Of a DNA stretch of 64,000 nucleotides, positions 36,652 through 46,083 are shown piece after piece; positions within the stretch are counted from its first letter, which is position 1; each line of letters starts with the position of its first letter. The notes below the pieces were generated by a model. The model ran no database searches. It was not told where the DNA came from and saw only the letters and a program-made list of their open reading frames with translations. The stretch is taken from contig NZ_JALJWF010000001.1 of assembly GCF_024168645.1 (NCBI RefSeq), forward strand, positions 3,351,501 to 3,415,500, read 5' to 3'. The position numbers and the translations under genes are program-made. This stretch comes from Pseudomonas sp. GGS8. Its GTDB lineage: Bacteria; Pseudomonadota; Gammaproteobacteria; Pseudomonadales; Pseudomonadaceae.

Positions 36652-37093
36652 AGTGAAGCTCCTTTTAACATAGTGATTGTCTGGCTACTGACCAGGCACG
36701 ACAACGCTTGCTTGCCTTGTGGCTGTTGCGAACACACTACTGGGGAACCCACTCGATCTCGGGGGCGAGCTGGCCTTGCTCCTTGCCTTGAAATGACGGG
36801 TTGGGTTCCTTCCAACAGGCCGCGATAGGACTATAGATGCCATTTTTATACTGTCAAAAATGCTTTGATGGTCGGTCGACGAACGGTCATCTTCGGTTAT
36901 GGCGTCCAACGATTTGGCGATAAAAAGGCTCATTCAGATCCCCGGTGTTTTTCACTCGTCAAGTGATCCGGGTTCAGGCAATAGACAGACAAGACCTGTT
37001 AAAAATGCAGTGAACCTGGCAGGAGCCTGGTTGGAAAAGGGGGCTGTTTTTTGCTGATTTACTCGATTTGGCTTTCAAGCCAGAGGAGGCTGC
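36652..37093. other. Intergenic region upstream of AidA/PixA genes
   Basis: 442 bp with no supportable gene. It holds the minus-strand promoter at 36830-36857 and a ~170-base leader for the AidA/PixA pair, and AGAGGAGG at its right end as ribosome binding site of the next plus-strand gene. Confidence 0.6.
36830..36857 (-). promoter_or_regulatory. Near-consensus sigma-70 promoter
   Basis: On the minus strand TTGACA (36857-36852), a 16-base spacer and TATAGT (36835-36830). Expected start near 36823, giving a leader of about 170 bases before AidA/PixA copy 2. Strong -35 match is unusual for pseudomonads and suggests high expression. Confidence 0.6.
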
Positions 37094-37423
37094 ATGTGGT
37101 TACGTTACACGGTGTTGCTAGTGGTGGTGGTTGCTGCGGCAGGGTGTGTGCAGGAACGGGTCGTTCATGACCGGCGTCCGGTGCAGCGTGAATATGTTGA
37201 GGTCATCGCACCGCAGCCGCCACCGGAACGCGTTATTGAGGTAGAGCCCGCGGGGCGCCCGGGTTATCTCTGGTCCAGGGGGTACTGGCGTTGGGAAGGT
37301 GGGCGTTATGTCGCGGTTCATGGCCATTGGGTCCCGGAGCGGCCGGGGTATCGTTATGTGCATCCGCATTGGGAGCAACGTAACGATGGCTGGCATTGGC
37401 GGGTGGGGGCGTGGGTTAACTGA
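37094..37423 (+). CDS. YXWGXW-type lipoprotein
   Basis: 109 aa with a lipobox (VVAAAGC near residue 17). The mature part has aromatic/Gly repeats of the YXWGXW family (GYLWSRGYWRWEGGRYVAVHGHWV, PHWEQRNDGWHW). Probably an outer-membrane-associated lipoprotein of unknown role. Strong AGAGGAGG ribosome binding site. Confidence 0.82.
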   Translation: MWLRYTVLLVVVVAAAGCVQERVVHDRRPVQREYVEVIAPQPPPERVIEVEPAGRPGYLWSRGYWRWEGGRYVAVHGHWVPERPGYRYVHPHWEQRNDGWHWRVGAWVN

Positions 37424-37494
37424 CGCGGACGATGTATCGTAGCCAGCCGGTTGTCTGCCCCTGGCTACAACAATGCACCCGACAGGAGAGCGAT

Positions 37495-38265
37495 ATGAGT
37501 TGGTCCGCCAAACAATACGTAGCTTTTGAAGATGAGCGCACGCGCCCGGCGCGTGACTTGCTGGCCGCCATTCCTGCAGTGAACGTCCGTTCGGCCATCG
37601 ACATCGGGTGTGGCCCCGGTAATTCGACCGAGTTGCTGGTGCAGCGCTTTCCCGATGCCGCGGTGCGTGGGTTGGACAGTTCGACCGATATGATCGAGGC
37701 CGCCCGCAAGCGTTTACCTCAGATGCGTTTCGACACCGCTGACATTGATACCTGGAACGAGACCGGCCCGTTCGATGTGATTTTCGCCAATGCGGTGCTG
37801 CAGTGGGTGCCGGATCACGCAAGGCTGCTGCCGTCGCTGGTAAACAGGCTCACGCCCGGCGGCAGCCTGGCGATCCAGATGCCCGATAACCTCAACGAAC
37901 CGTCGCACCGGTTGATGCGGGAGGTCGCAGCGAACGGCCCATGGGCTGACAAGCTGACAAGGGCTGCTAGCCAGCGAACGGAGATGGAGGGTGCAAGCGG
38001 CTACTACTCGATGCTGCGTGGCCACTGCACCCGGGTCGATGTATGGCGCACCACTTACTATCATCCGCTCGCGGACGGTGCGTCGGGCGTGGTCGAGTGG
38101 TTCAAGGGCTCCGGTTTGCGGCCTTTTCTCGAACCACTGGATGATGCGGAGCGGGTGCACTATCTCAAGCAGTATCAGGCGGCAATCGAGCAGGCCTATC
38201 CAGCGCTGAGCGATGGTTCGGTGCTGCTGCCGTTTCCGCGATTGTTCATGGTGGCGACGCGCTGA
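37495..38265 (+). CDS. tam: Trans-aconitate 2-methyltransferase
   Basis: 256-aa class I SAM-dependent methyltransferase that methylates trans-aconitate, an inhibitor formed from the TCA cycle intermediate. SAM motif AIDIGCGPGNSTELL near residue 33; the substrate-specific elements FANAVLQWVPDH and QMPDNLNEPSH match Tam. CAGGAGAG before ATG 37495 fixes the start. Ends at a terminator hairpin. Confidence 0.92.
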   Translation: MSWSAKQYVAFEDERTRPARDLLAAIPAVNVRSAIDIGCGPGNSTELLVQRFPDAAVRGLDSSTDMIEAARKRLPQMRFDTADIDTWNETGPFDVIFANAVLQWVPDHARLLPSLVNRLTPGGSLAIQMPDNLNEPSHRLMREVAANGPWADKLTRAASQRTEMEGASGYYSMLRGHCTRVDVWRTTYYHPLADGASGVVEWFKGSGLRPFLEPLDDAERVHYLKQYQAAIEQAYPALSDGSVLLPFPRLFMVATR

Positions 38266-38270
38266 CGAAC

Positions 38271-38308
38271 AAAGGGACACGCTTGGTCGATTGTCCCTTT
38301 TGTTTTTG
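38271..38308 (+). terminator. Intrinsic terminator after tam
   Basis: AAAGGGACA stem with TGTCCCTTT, 12-base loop, followed by TGTTTTTG. Confidence 0.75.
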
Positions 38309-38342
38309 TCACTAGAGCCCATTGGTGGGTTTCGTGAAGTAT

Positions 38343-38361
38343 TCAAATGCGAATACGTATC
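38343..38361. promoter_or_regulatory. Fur-box-like site
   Basis: TCAAATGCGAATACGTATC matches the 19-base Fur consensus at 11 positions, including AATG, the central AAT and TATC. Lies 88 bp before the TonB-dependent receptor gene. Confidence 0.45.
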
Positions 38362-38448
38362 AAAGGCTAACGATACGGTATACCATGCGCCGAAAATTAT
38401 TGGCACGTATGCCGTCCCATTTGGCCTCTCCACCAAGGTTCATCATCA

Positions 38449-40575
38449 ATGCGTCGTACTCTGTTTTCTATCTGTGTGCTCCAGGCGTTTTCTCCGTCTA
38501 CATGGGCAGAGCAAGCCGCTACTGAAAAGGCCAGTCTGGAGTTGCAAGCGACCGACATCATCGGTACGACGGACTATGAAACGGCACAAGGGCCGGTGAA
38601 GGGGTATCACGCAACGCGGTCGGCCAGTGCGACACGCACCGACACTGCGATTCACGAAACGCCACAGTCCATTAGCGTGGTGTCCAAGGATGTTGTAGAG
38701 GACCTCGGTGCAACTCGCCTTCAGGACGCCCTCGATTATGCCGGCGGAGTGGGGCGGGCTAACAACTTCGGTGGTCAGGGGCTGACCACTTTTACGGTGC
38801 GTGGATTTACCACCGGAGAGTTTTATCGCAACGGTTTTCCGATCAACCGTGGTTATCCGAACATGCCGGATGCAAACACCATCGAGCGGCTGGAGGTGCT
38901 GCGCGGCCCAGCGACCATGCTCTACGGTCGAGGCGACCCGGGTGGCACGTTTAACGTGGTCTCCAAACAGCCGCTGGCTGAGCGCTCCGTCACTCTGGGG
39001 AGTCAGCTCGACGACCAGGGTATGCAGCGCGGTACGCTGGATGCCTCTGGCCCGCTCGACGAAGAAGGTCGTCTGGCGTATCGCCTGAATGTGGTGGGCG
39101 AGGGCGGGGAAACCTTCCGTGATCATGTCGAAACCGAACGCTATGGTGTGACGCCGGTTCTTTCCTGGCAGGCCAACGACGACACCAAGGTGATTTTCGA
39201 GGGCGACTTCATGCGCAACAATCACCCTCTGGACCGCGGTCTGACGCGTTATCCGAATCAAATTGGCACAGCGTCTCGTGACACCTTCTTCGGTGAAAAA
39301 GACGCGGGCAAATTGCACAACGACAACAACATGGCGCAGCTGCGGTTCGAGCACCTGCTAAGTGATAACTGGACATTGGGTGGTGGTTTTCAATGGCTCG
39401 ATGGCACCTTGCAGGGCAACGCAATTGAAGCCAATGGTGTTGCCGCGGATGGGCGCACGTTGGGTCGTAACTTCAGCTACCGCAAGCTGGAGTGGACGGA
39501 TAAAGACACTCAACTGAACCTCACCGGGCATTTCTCCACGGGCGGCTTCGAGCACACGCTGTTGACCGGTGTCGAGTACGAGGATTATGACTACAAGTCC
39601 ATCATCCAGCGCTCCAGCGGAGCGGTCGGCGCTTATTCGATCGACCTCTTCAATCCGGTGTACGGCCAGCCTCGTCCAGCCTTGACCCGTACCCCGACCA
39701 ACGACAAGGAAAACCTCAAGACATACGCAGCCTTCGTTCAGGATCAGGTGGCGTTGACCGAGTGCTTAAAAGTCCTGGCGGGCGCCCGCTTCGAGCGCTT
39801 TGAGCACGATTACGAAACTTTTGTGCCGGGTGGCAGGAGCTGGGCAGCGAGCGACAATGCGGTGACGCCGCGTCTTGGGGTGATTTACGATCTTACCGAT
39901 ACTGTCGCGGTGTATGCCGATGCAGCGCGCTCCTTCAAGCCCAATACGGGGGCCAGCCGCCAGGGCGGAGGTTTTGAGCCGGAAAAGGGTAAGTCTTATG
40001 AGATGGGTATCAAATGGGAAGCCCTGGATCGCCAGTTGAGTGTTGACGCGGCGATATACCAGATTGAAAAACGCAACGTCCTCACCACCGATCCTGTGGA
40101 CTCTACATTCAGCGTAGCGGCCGGCGAGGTGCGCAGCCGTGGCTTTGATCTGAACGTGGCCGGCAATCTGACTCCAGAATGGCGAGTGATTGGCGGCTAT
40201 GCCTATGTCGATGCCGAGGTCACCAAGGACAATGTGATCCAGTCGGGAACCCGGCTGATGAACATTCCGCAGAACAGCTTCAGCCTGCTCAACGTCTACG
40301 AGTTCCAGGATGGCACGTTCAAAGGGCTAGGCTTGGGTGTGGGGGGGAAGTACGTCGATGAGCGTGCGGGCCAGACCGCTAATACGGCGTTTTCGATGAG
40401 CAGTTACACCGTTGTCGATCTGCTCGGTTTCTACAAGGTCAATGACAAGGTCAGGCTCAATCTCGATGTGAAGAACCTGTTCGACCGTGACTATGAAGAA
40501 GGCGCCTTTGGCAATGTCTATGCCTACCCTGGTGAGCCGAGAACAGTTCAGGTCGGTATTTCTTACACGCTCTAG
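38449..40575 (+). CDS. TonB-dependent siderophore receptor
   Basis: 708-aa outer-membrane receptor for a ferric siderophore. A signal peptide ends at WAEQA; the plug domain covers about 60-180 (HETPQSISVVSKDVVEDLGA, then ERLEVLRGPATMLYGRGDPGGTFNVVSK) and a 22-stranded barrel follows to the C-terminal GISYTL. No N-terminal STN signalling domain and no adjacent sigma/anti-sigma genes, so it is a transport-only receptor, probably iron-repressed through the Fur-like site upstream. Siderophore not determinable; ferrichrome/hydroxamate-type relatives share the plug motif. Confidence 0.92.
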   Translation: MRRTLFSICVLQAFSPSTWAEQAATEKASLELQATDIIGTTDYETAQGPVKGYHATRSASATRTDTAIHETPQSISVVSKDVVEDLGATRLQDALDYAGGVGRANNFGGQGLTTFTVRGFTTGEFYRNGFPINRGYPNMPDANTIERLEVLRGPATMLYGRGDPGGTFNVVSKQPLAERSVTLGSQLDDQGMQRGTLDASGPLDEEGRLAYRLNVVGEGGETFRDHVETERYGVTPVLSWQANDDTKVIFEGDFMRNNHPLDRGLTRYPNQIGTASRDTFFGEKDAGKLHNDNNMAQLRFEHLLSDNWTLGGGFQWLDGTLQGNAIEANGVAADGRTLGRNFSYRKLEWTDKDTQLNLTGHFSTGGFEHTLLTGVEYEDYDYKSIIQRSSGAVGAYSIDLFNPVYGQPRPALTRTPTNDKENLKTYAAFVQDQVALTECLKVLAGARFERFEHDYETFVPGGRSWAASDNAVTPRLGVIYDLTDTVAVYADAARSFKPNTGASRQGGGFEPEKGKSYEMGIKWEALDRQLSVDAAIYQIEKRNVLTTDPVDSTFSVAAGEVRSRGFDLNVAGNLTPEWRVIGGYAYVDAEVTKDNVIQSGTRLMNIPQNSFSLLNVYEFQDGTFKGLGLGVGGKYVDERAGQTANTAFSMSSYTVVDLLGFYKVNDKVRLNLDVKNLFDRDYEEGAFGNVYAYPGEPRTVQVGISYTL

Positions 40576-40607
40576 CCGATCTTCAAGAAGCGAGCCCCTC
40601 AAGGGGA

Positions 40608-40638
40608 ATGCCAGTCAGTCAGGCTGACTGGCATTTTT
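40608..40638 (+). terminator. Intrinsic terminator after TonB receptor
   Basis: ATGCCAGTCAG and CTGACTGGCAT, five-base loop, followed by a run of T. Confidence 0.85.
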
Positions 40639-40708
40639 ATTTCCAGGCGGATACTTCGGGGATTCAAATCTGATGGCCCGAGGATCGATCAGGCATGGCA
40701 TGGTGCCG

Positions 40709-41056
40709 CTAAAGCAACTGGTCAATCATAACCGCGTTGGTATAGATCACGCTGCCATCGCTCGCTCGATGCCCGACCAAATGGAACTGACCGCGCTCGT
40801 AATCGCGCTCTTTATGTATATAGACGCGCATTTGGCAATCGGACAAGGGGCCGTATCCCTCTGGCAAGACCAACTCCATTGTGCTCATGTCGACGTCGAC
40901 CATGGCTTCACGCTCATGGGTCTTCTGCAGGCGTTCTTCAGCTTCCTCCAGACGCAGGTGGAGGGGGCCGTCGACGTAAAATTGGATCTCACCGACCGGG
41001 ATGGACTTCTGGTCGGGACTGGGCTTGCACCAGCCTTCGAGCGTCAGGGCACTCAT
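40709..41056 (-). CDS. Conserved hypothetical protein
   Basis: 115 aa, soluble, acidic in the centre (EEAEERLQKTHEREAMVDVDMS), no signal or membrane segment and no motif I recognise. Good minus-strand ribosome binding site (GGAGG, seven to eight bases before ATG 41054-41056) supports it as a gene. Convergent with the TonB receptor and divergent from the oxidase operon. Confidence 0.7.
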   Translation of the reverse strand: MSALTLEGWCKPSPDQKSIPVGEIQFYVDGPLHLRLEEAEERLQKTHEREAMVDVDMSTMELVLPEGYGPLSDCQMRVYIHKERDYERGQFHLVGHRASDGSVIYTNAVMIDQLL

Positions 41057-41374
41057 GACAAAACCTCCATCGTGGACTGCTGGACTCGGCGGCGCTTGTC
41101 TCTTTTTAACTCAACGCCATCACTGATCTGACTGCTACGCATAGGCAGGGTTCGTTTTTTTGGGCCGCTGCTGGCCGATCTCTGCCGTCCGCAATCTGAA
41201 ATTGAGTATAGCTGGCAACCGGACCTCGCTTGCCCACCTCACGGTCCAGCCCGATGGCTCTATACTTCTTACTGACTTTGCCACCGGGATGGGTGGCAGT
41301 TGTCTGCCCTGCTTGGACGTCAGCGGCGATGCTTTGGCATAACCAATGAGCAACAGGAACAGGATGAAGAGAAC
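41057..41374. other. Intergenic region upstream of oxidase operon
   Basis: 318 bp without a gene. Contains the sigma-S-like -10 at 41260-41266 and an inverted element CCACC...GGTGG at about 41281-41297. Confidence 0.5.
41260..41266 (+). promoter_or_regulatory. Sigma-S-like -10 element
   Basis: CTATACT, identical to the RpoS -10 consensus of pseudomonads, about 108 bp upstream of coxB; no good -35. Would give a ~100-base leader. Suggestive only. Confidence 0.4.
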
Positions 41375-42847
41375 ATGGCAATAGCAATTGTCTTGATACT
41401 AATCGTTATTGCATCAGTACTCTTCAATATACTCGCGCCTTGGCATGCAACACCGGCAGCTTCCAACTGGGGATCCATAGACACCACCCTGTTCATCACC
41501 CTGATCATTAGCGGAATATTCTTCATCGCCATCACGGTATTCATGGCGGTAGCCGTGATGCGTTATCGTCACAAGGAGGGGGCCAGGGCGCACTACCAGC
41601 CAGAAAGTAAAAAGTTGGAGTTGTGGTTAATCATCGTTACCTCGGTAGGTATTATCGCCATGCTGGCGCCAGGCCTGGTTGTTTACAATGATTTTATCCG
41701 GGTGCCGAAAAATGCCTATGAGCTTGAAGTGATCGCCCAGCAGTGGCAGTGGGCCTTTCGTTTCCCTGGTAAAGACGGGAAGTTGGGTAAGTCGGATATC
41801 AAGTTTGTTGATTCCACTAACCCCCTCGGCCTTGATCCCAATGATCCTGCCGGGCAGGACGATGTACTGATAAAAAGCAATGAAGTTCGTCTTCCGGTCG
41901 ATAAGCCGGTGAAAGTTTTACTGCGATCCAAAGATGTACTGCACGATTTCTATGTACCGCAAATGCGCAGCAAGATGGACATGGTGCCGGGGATGGTGTC
42001 GTACTTTTGGTTTACGCCGACCAAATCCGGGGACTATGAAATCCTGTGCGCTGAATATTGTGGTGTCGGTCATTACAATATGCGCGGCCATATGATCGTG
42101 GAAGAACAGGCCGTCTTCGATCAATGGCTGAACAGCCAACCGACGTTTGCGCAGACATTAGCGACAGCTGCCAAGCCCAGTCAGGACAGTGTGCTGGAAA
42201 AAGGCCGCCTGTTGGTCGAAAAGTACGGTTGCGGGGCCTGCCATAGCCAGGATGGCAGTGCCAGTCTCGGGCCGGGATGGAAGGGCTTGTACGGCCGCAC
42301 TGAACAGCTTGCCGATGGCAGCAGTGTGCAGGTCGATGAGGCTTACCTGAAAGAGTCGATCCTCGATCCGAAGGCTCGCCTGGTACAAGGCTACCCTCCG
42401 GTCATGGTGACCTATACTCTCAATGACGATGAACTGGGTGCACTCGTCGCCCTGATCAAATCACTGGGTGCTGCGCAACAAGGCGATGAGTCTTCTGCCG
42501 GCCAAGCGCCGAGCCCCGGTGAAGACTTGGCGGCGCAGGGACAGCAACTGGCCAAATCGCTCGGTTGTCTGGCCTGCCACAGTGTCGATGGCAGCAAGGG
42601 CATCGGCCCCAGCTGGCAGGGCCTGTACGGCAAGACAGAGACCCTTGCCGACGGTACAAGCGTCAAGGTCGATGAGGGCTATATAAAAGACTCGGTGCTT
42701 AATCCCGCTGCCAAAATCGTCAAGGGTTACGCAGCTGTCATGCCGGTCTTTACTCCCAGCGATAAGGAGTTGAATGCACTGATCGCTTTTATCAAATCCA
42801 AAGCGAATGCCGACGCTGATGCGAGCAAGGCGCAGCCAGGGAAATAG
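41375..42847 (+). CDS. Cytochrome c oxidase subunit II with two cytochrome c domains
   Basis: 490 aa: two or three N-terminal membrane helices (~1-100), the cupredoxin CuA domain (~115-265) and two cytochrome c domains. The CuA ligands are present: His in LHDFYVPQ and CAEYCGVGHYNM (C-x3-C-x3-H-x2-M). Heme motifs are CGACH (about 290) and CLACH (about 400). Typical CoxB has no or one heme domain, so this is a diheme caa3-like subunit. No lipobox. The start ATG 41375 follows AGAGAAC; an upstream in-frame extension to 41300 is rejected. First gene of a five-gene operon. Confidence 0.9.
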   Translation: MAIAIVLILIVIASVLFNILAPWHATPAASNWGSIDTTLFITLIISGIFFIAITVFMAVAVMRYRHKEGARAHYQPESKKLELWLIIVTSVGIIAMLAPGLVVYNDFIRVPKNAYELEVIAQQWQWAFRFPGKDGKLGKSDIKFVDSTNPLGLDPNDPAGQDDVLIKSNEVRLPVDKPVKVLLRSKDVLHDFYVPQMRSKMDMVPGMVSYFWFTPTKSGDYEILCAEYCGVGHYNMRGHMIVEEQAVFDQWLNSQPTFAQTLATAAKPSQDSVLEKGRLLVEKYGCGACHSQDGSASLGPGWKGLYGRTEQLADGSSVQVDEAYLKESILDPKARLVQGYPPVMVTYTLNDDELGALVALIKSLGAAQQGDESSAGQAPSPGEDLAAQGQQLAKSLGCLACHSVDGSKGIGPSWQGLYGKTETLADGTSVKVDEGYIKDSVLNPAAKIVKGYAAVMPVFTPSDKELNALIAFIKSKANADADASKAQPGK

Positions 42848-42895
42848 CCGTAAGCAGCCAGCAATACACCGAAACTTCGACAAGAGGATGACGTG

Positions 42896-44671
42896 ATGGC
42901 CTATGCGGACCAAGCCGAAACAGAAGCACTGCACGAGCCCAAAAGTTTCCTGACCAAATACATCTGGAGTCAGGACCACAAGGTCATCGCCATTCAATAC
43001 TCCTTGACGGCTCTGTTCGTGGGGCTTATCGCCGTGGTGTTGTCCGACTTGATGCGCATACAGATAGGCTTCCCCGGCAGCTTGGCATTCATGGACGTCA
43101 ATACTTACTATCAGGCGATGACCATGCACGGCATGATCATGGTCATTTATTTGCTGACGGCCCTGTTTCTGGGAGGCTTCGGTAACTATCTGATCCCGCT
43201 GATGGTGGGGGCCCGCGATATGGTCTTCCCCTACGTCAACATGCTGAGCTACTGGTTCTACCTGCTAGCGGTAGTGGTGTTGCTCTCCAGTTTCTTTGTC
43301 CCTGGCGGCCCCACCGGTGCGGGCTGGACGCTCTATCCGCCACAGTCCATTTCTCAGGGGACACCGGGGGTCGAGTGGGGCATCGTCCTGATGCTCGTCT
43401 CTCTGGCGATTTTTATTGTCGCAGCCACCATGGGCGGGCTGAACTACGTCACCACGGTATTGCAGGCGCGCACGCACGGCATGACATTGTTTCGCATGCC
43501 GCTCTCCGTATGGGGCATCTTCATGGCCTCGATCATGGCCTTGCTGGCCTTCCCGGCGTTGTTTGTCAGTGCAGTCATGATGCTGTTCGACAAGCTGTTG
43601 GGCACCAGCTTCTTTATGCCGGCGATCATCTCGCTGGGGCAGCAGCTCAATCATCAGGGCGGCAGCCCGATTTTGTTCCAGCACCTGTTCTGGTTCTTCG
43701 GCCACCCGGAGGTCTACATCGTGGCTCTTCCTGCGTTTGGCCTGGTCTCCGACTTGATCAGCACGCATGCGCGTAAAAATATCTTCGGCTACCGAATGAT
43801 GGTGTGGGCGATCATTGCGATTGGCGTGCTCAGCTTTGTGGTCTGGGCGCACCATATGTATGTCAGCGGGATGAACCCGTACTTTGGCTTTTTCTTCGCC
43901 GTCACCACCTTGATCATCGCGGTGCCGACTGCACTGAAAGTCTATAACTGGGTGCTGACCCTGTGGCGGGGCGACATTCATCTGACCGTGCCGATGCTGT
44001 TCGCCTTGGCCTTTATCGTCACGTTCCTGGTGGGCGGTCTGACCGGGTTGTTTCTCGGCAATGTGATCGTGGACATTCCGCTCTCGGACACCTATTTCGT
44101 CGTCGCCCATTTCCATATGGTCATGGGAGTCGCGCCGGTACTGGTGGTGTTCGGCGGCATTTATCATTGGTTCCCGAAAGTCACCGGGCGCATGTTGAAT
44201 GACACCCTGGGCAAGCTGCATTTCTGGATTACCTTTCTAGGCACCTACGCCATCTTCTTCCCCATGCATTACCTGGGTTTCCAGGGCATGCCGCGCCGTT
44301 ACTACGCCTATGAAAACTACGCGTTCATCCCGCAGTCGGCGCAGGAGTTGAATGCCTTTATTACGGTGGTCGCATTGACCGTCGGCGTTTCCCAGTTGCT
44401 GTTTCTGTTCAACCTGGCCTGGAGTGTATTTAAAGGTAAACCCGCGGGAAGTAACCCTTGGGGGGCGGCCAGTCTGGAATGGCAAACGCCGAACACCCCG
44501 CCGGTACACGGTAACTGGGGAGCGAAGCTGCCGGTGGTGCATCGCTGGGCCTATGACTACAGCGTGCCGGGGATAGACCAGGATTTCGTTCCGCAAACGG
44601 TCTCCGCCGAGGAGTTGGAGCAAATGCGGCAACTCAGTGGCGGAACCAAGATAGCGGACGTTAAAACATGA
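42896..44671 (+). CDS. Cytochrome c oxidase subunit I (A1 type)
   Basis: 591-aa catalytic subunit with about 12 membrane helices holding heme a and the heme a3-CuB centre. FFGHPEVY contains the CuB His and cross-linked Tyr plus the D-channel Glu (type A1), VWAHHMY holds two more CuB histidines, and PTALKVYNW supplies the K-channel Lys. VVAHFHMVMG carries the two heme histidines. ATG 42896 is preceded by GTG at 42893; AGAGGATGAC is the ribosome binding site. Overlaps the next gene by four bases. Confidence 0.93.
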   Translation: MAYADQAETEALHEPKSFLTKYIWSQDHKVIAIQYSLTALFVGLIAVVLSDLMRIQIGFPGSLAFMDVNTYYQAMTMHGMIMVIYLLTALFLGGFGNYLIPLMVGARDMVFPYVNMLSYWFYLLAVVVLLSSFFVPGGPTGAGWTLYPPQSISQGTPGVEWGIVLMLVSLAIFIVAATMGGLNYVTTVLQARTHGMTLFRMPLSVWGIFMASIMALLAFPALFVSAVMMLFDKLLGTSFFMPAIISLGQQLNHQGGSPILFQHLFWFFGHPEVYIVALPAFGLVSDLISTHARKNIFGYRMMVWAIIAIGVLSFVVWAHHMYVSGMNPYFGFFFAVTTLIIAVPTALKVYNWVLTLWRGDIHLTVPMLFALAFIVTFLVGGLTGLFLGNVIVDIPLSDTYFVVAHFHMVMGVAPVLVVFGGIYHWFPKVTGRMLNDTLGKLHFWITFLGTYAIFFPMHYLGFQGMPRRYYAYENYAFIPQSAQELNAFITVVALTVGVSQLLFLFNLAWSVFKGKPAGSNPWGAASLEWQTPNTPPVHGNWGAKLPVVHRWAYDYSVPGIDQDFVPQTVSAEELEQMRQLSGGTKIADVKT

Positions 44672-45354
44672 ACAGACTGCTATTGAGAAACGCCGATGAC
44701 GCTGACCCCGGCGGCAGTTGGAATCGCGATCCTGAAGGTATTCAGGCCGTCGCCGATAGAAGCCAAACGGCAAGAATAGGCCTGCGCTTGTTTCTGGCTG
44801 TGGTGAGCTCGTTATTCTTTCTTTTTCTGCTCGCCTTTATCGCCCGCTCACAAATGGCCGACTGGCTACCCCTGACAGACCCCTTGGCGCCGTTAGCCAA
44901 TCCATGGCCGTTGTGGGTGAATTCGGCTTTTCTGGTCTTCAGTTGCATCGCACTGCAGTGGTCGCGCCTGGCCGCCCGAAAGGGTCAACTGGATGCAACG
45001 GTTATTGGTTTTGTAGTGGGGGGCGTATTTGCAATGGCCTTTTTGACGGGACAACTCTGGGTCTGGCAGCAGTTTGTCGCCTGGGGCTACTTTGTCGCCA
45101 GCAATCCGGCTAACAGTTTCTTCTACCTGTTGACCGGTGTGCACGGCCTCCATCTGTTGGGCGGGTTGATAGCCTGGGGCAGAACCGTCGTTAAATTTCT
45201 GCGTCATGTGCCATTGCCGCAACTCAGCGCCAGCGTAGAACTCTGTGCCATCTATTGGCACTACTTATTGGGTCTTTGGTTCGTGCTATTCGCGCTGCTG
45301 ACCAGCACGCCACAAACCTATGAAGCCATCGCCAGATTCTGCGGCCTGAGGTGA
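44668..45354 (+). CDS. Heme-copper oxidase subunit III-like protein, first
   Basis: 228 aa with five to six membrane helices; subunit III landmarks NSFFYLLTGVHGLHLLGGLIAW and VELCAIYWHYLLGLWFVLF. Starts inside the coxA stop codon (ATGA). It precedes a second, more canonical subunit III, so the operon carries two members of this family; together they may represent the divided form of subunit III. Confidence 0.82.
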   Translation: MNRLLLRNADDADPGGSWNRDPEGIQAVADRSQTARIGLRLFLAVVSSLFFLFLLAFIARSQMADWLPLTDPLAPLANPWPLWVNSAFLVFSCIALQWSRLAARKGQLDATVIGFVVGGVFAMAFLTGQLWVWQQFVAWGYFVASNPANSFFYLLTGVHGLHLLGGLIAWGRTVVKFLRHVPLPQLSASVELCAIYWHYLLGLWFVLFALLTSTPQTYEAIARFCGLR

Positions 45355-45360
45355 AAAGCC

Positions 45361-46074
45361 ATGGCATCGCACCCACAAGCCCCAAGCGAGTCAAGTTCAT
45401 CCAATCCACCAGGCTCGCCATCTGCACCCGGATGGCAGGGCATCGCCAGCGACTGGGCCTCGGACAGGGAGGCCTTCAAGCAGGTCCCCTGGGGCAAGGC
45501 GATGATGTGGATATTCCTGCTCAGCGATACGTTTATATTCACCTGTTTTTTAACCGGCTACATGTCGGTCCGCATGACCATCACCGCTCCTTGGCCAAAC
45601 CCCAGTGAAGTGTTCGCATTGACGATCGGCGGCCGAGAAATCCCGCTTATCCTGATCGCCATCATGACTTTTGTGCTGATCAGCAGCAGCGGCACCATGG
45701 CCATGGCCGTTAACTTCGCCTATCGCCGTGATCGCGCGAAAACCACGGCCCTGATGCTGGCGACCGCGGCCTTGGGCGTGACCTTCGTCAGCATGCAGGC
45801 ATTTGAATGGAGCAAGCTCATCGCCGAAGGGGTGCGTCCTTGGGGGAACCCCATGGGCGCGGCGCAATTTGGGGCCAGCTTCTTCATGATTACCGGTTTC
45901 CACGGGCTGCATGTGTCAATCGGCGCCATTTACCTCAGCATCGTGGCGATGAAAGTCAGGCGAGGCGATTATGAGCGCTCCGGAAACTATCAGAACGTCG
46001 AGATAGCCGGGCTTTACTGGCACTTCGTGGATTTGGTGTGGGTGTTTATTTTTGCTTTCTTCTATTTATGGTAG
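45361..46074 (+). CDS. Cytochrome c oxidase subunit III
   Basis: 237 aa. N-terminal Ser/Pro-rich segment (residues 1-25), then five to six membrane helices. FMITGFHGLHVSIGAIYL and AGLYWHFVDLVWVFIFAFFYLW are canonical subunit III motifs. Six bases after the first subunit III-like gene, with a weak ribosome binding site, so translational coupling is likely. Confidence 0.9.
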   Translation: MASHPQAPSESSSSNPPGSPSAPGWQGIASDWASDREAFKQVPWGKAMMWIFLLSDTFIFTCFLTGYMSVRMTITAPWPNPSEVFALTIGGREIPLILIAIMTFVLISSSGTMAMAVNFAYRRDRAKTTALMLATAALGVTFVSMQAFEWSKLIAEGVRPWGNPMGAAQFGASFFMITGFHGLHVSIGAIYLSIVAMKVRRGDYERSGNYQNVEIAGLYWHFVDLVWVFIFAFFYLW

Positions 46075-46083
46075 AGGAGCCTG

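Noticed and set aside
36685..36933. 82-codon minus-strand open frame upstream of the AidA/PixA genes
   Set aside because: It spans the candidate promoter, has no recognisable domain, and no strong ribosome binding site.
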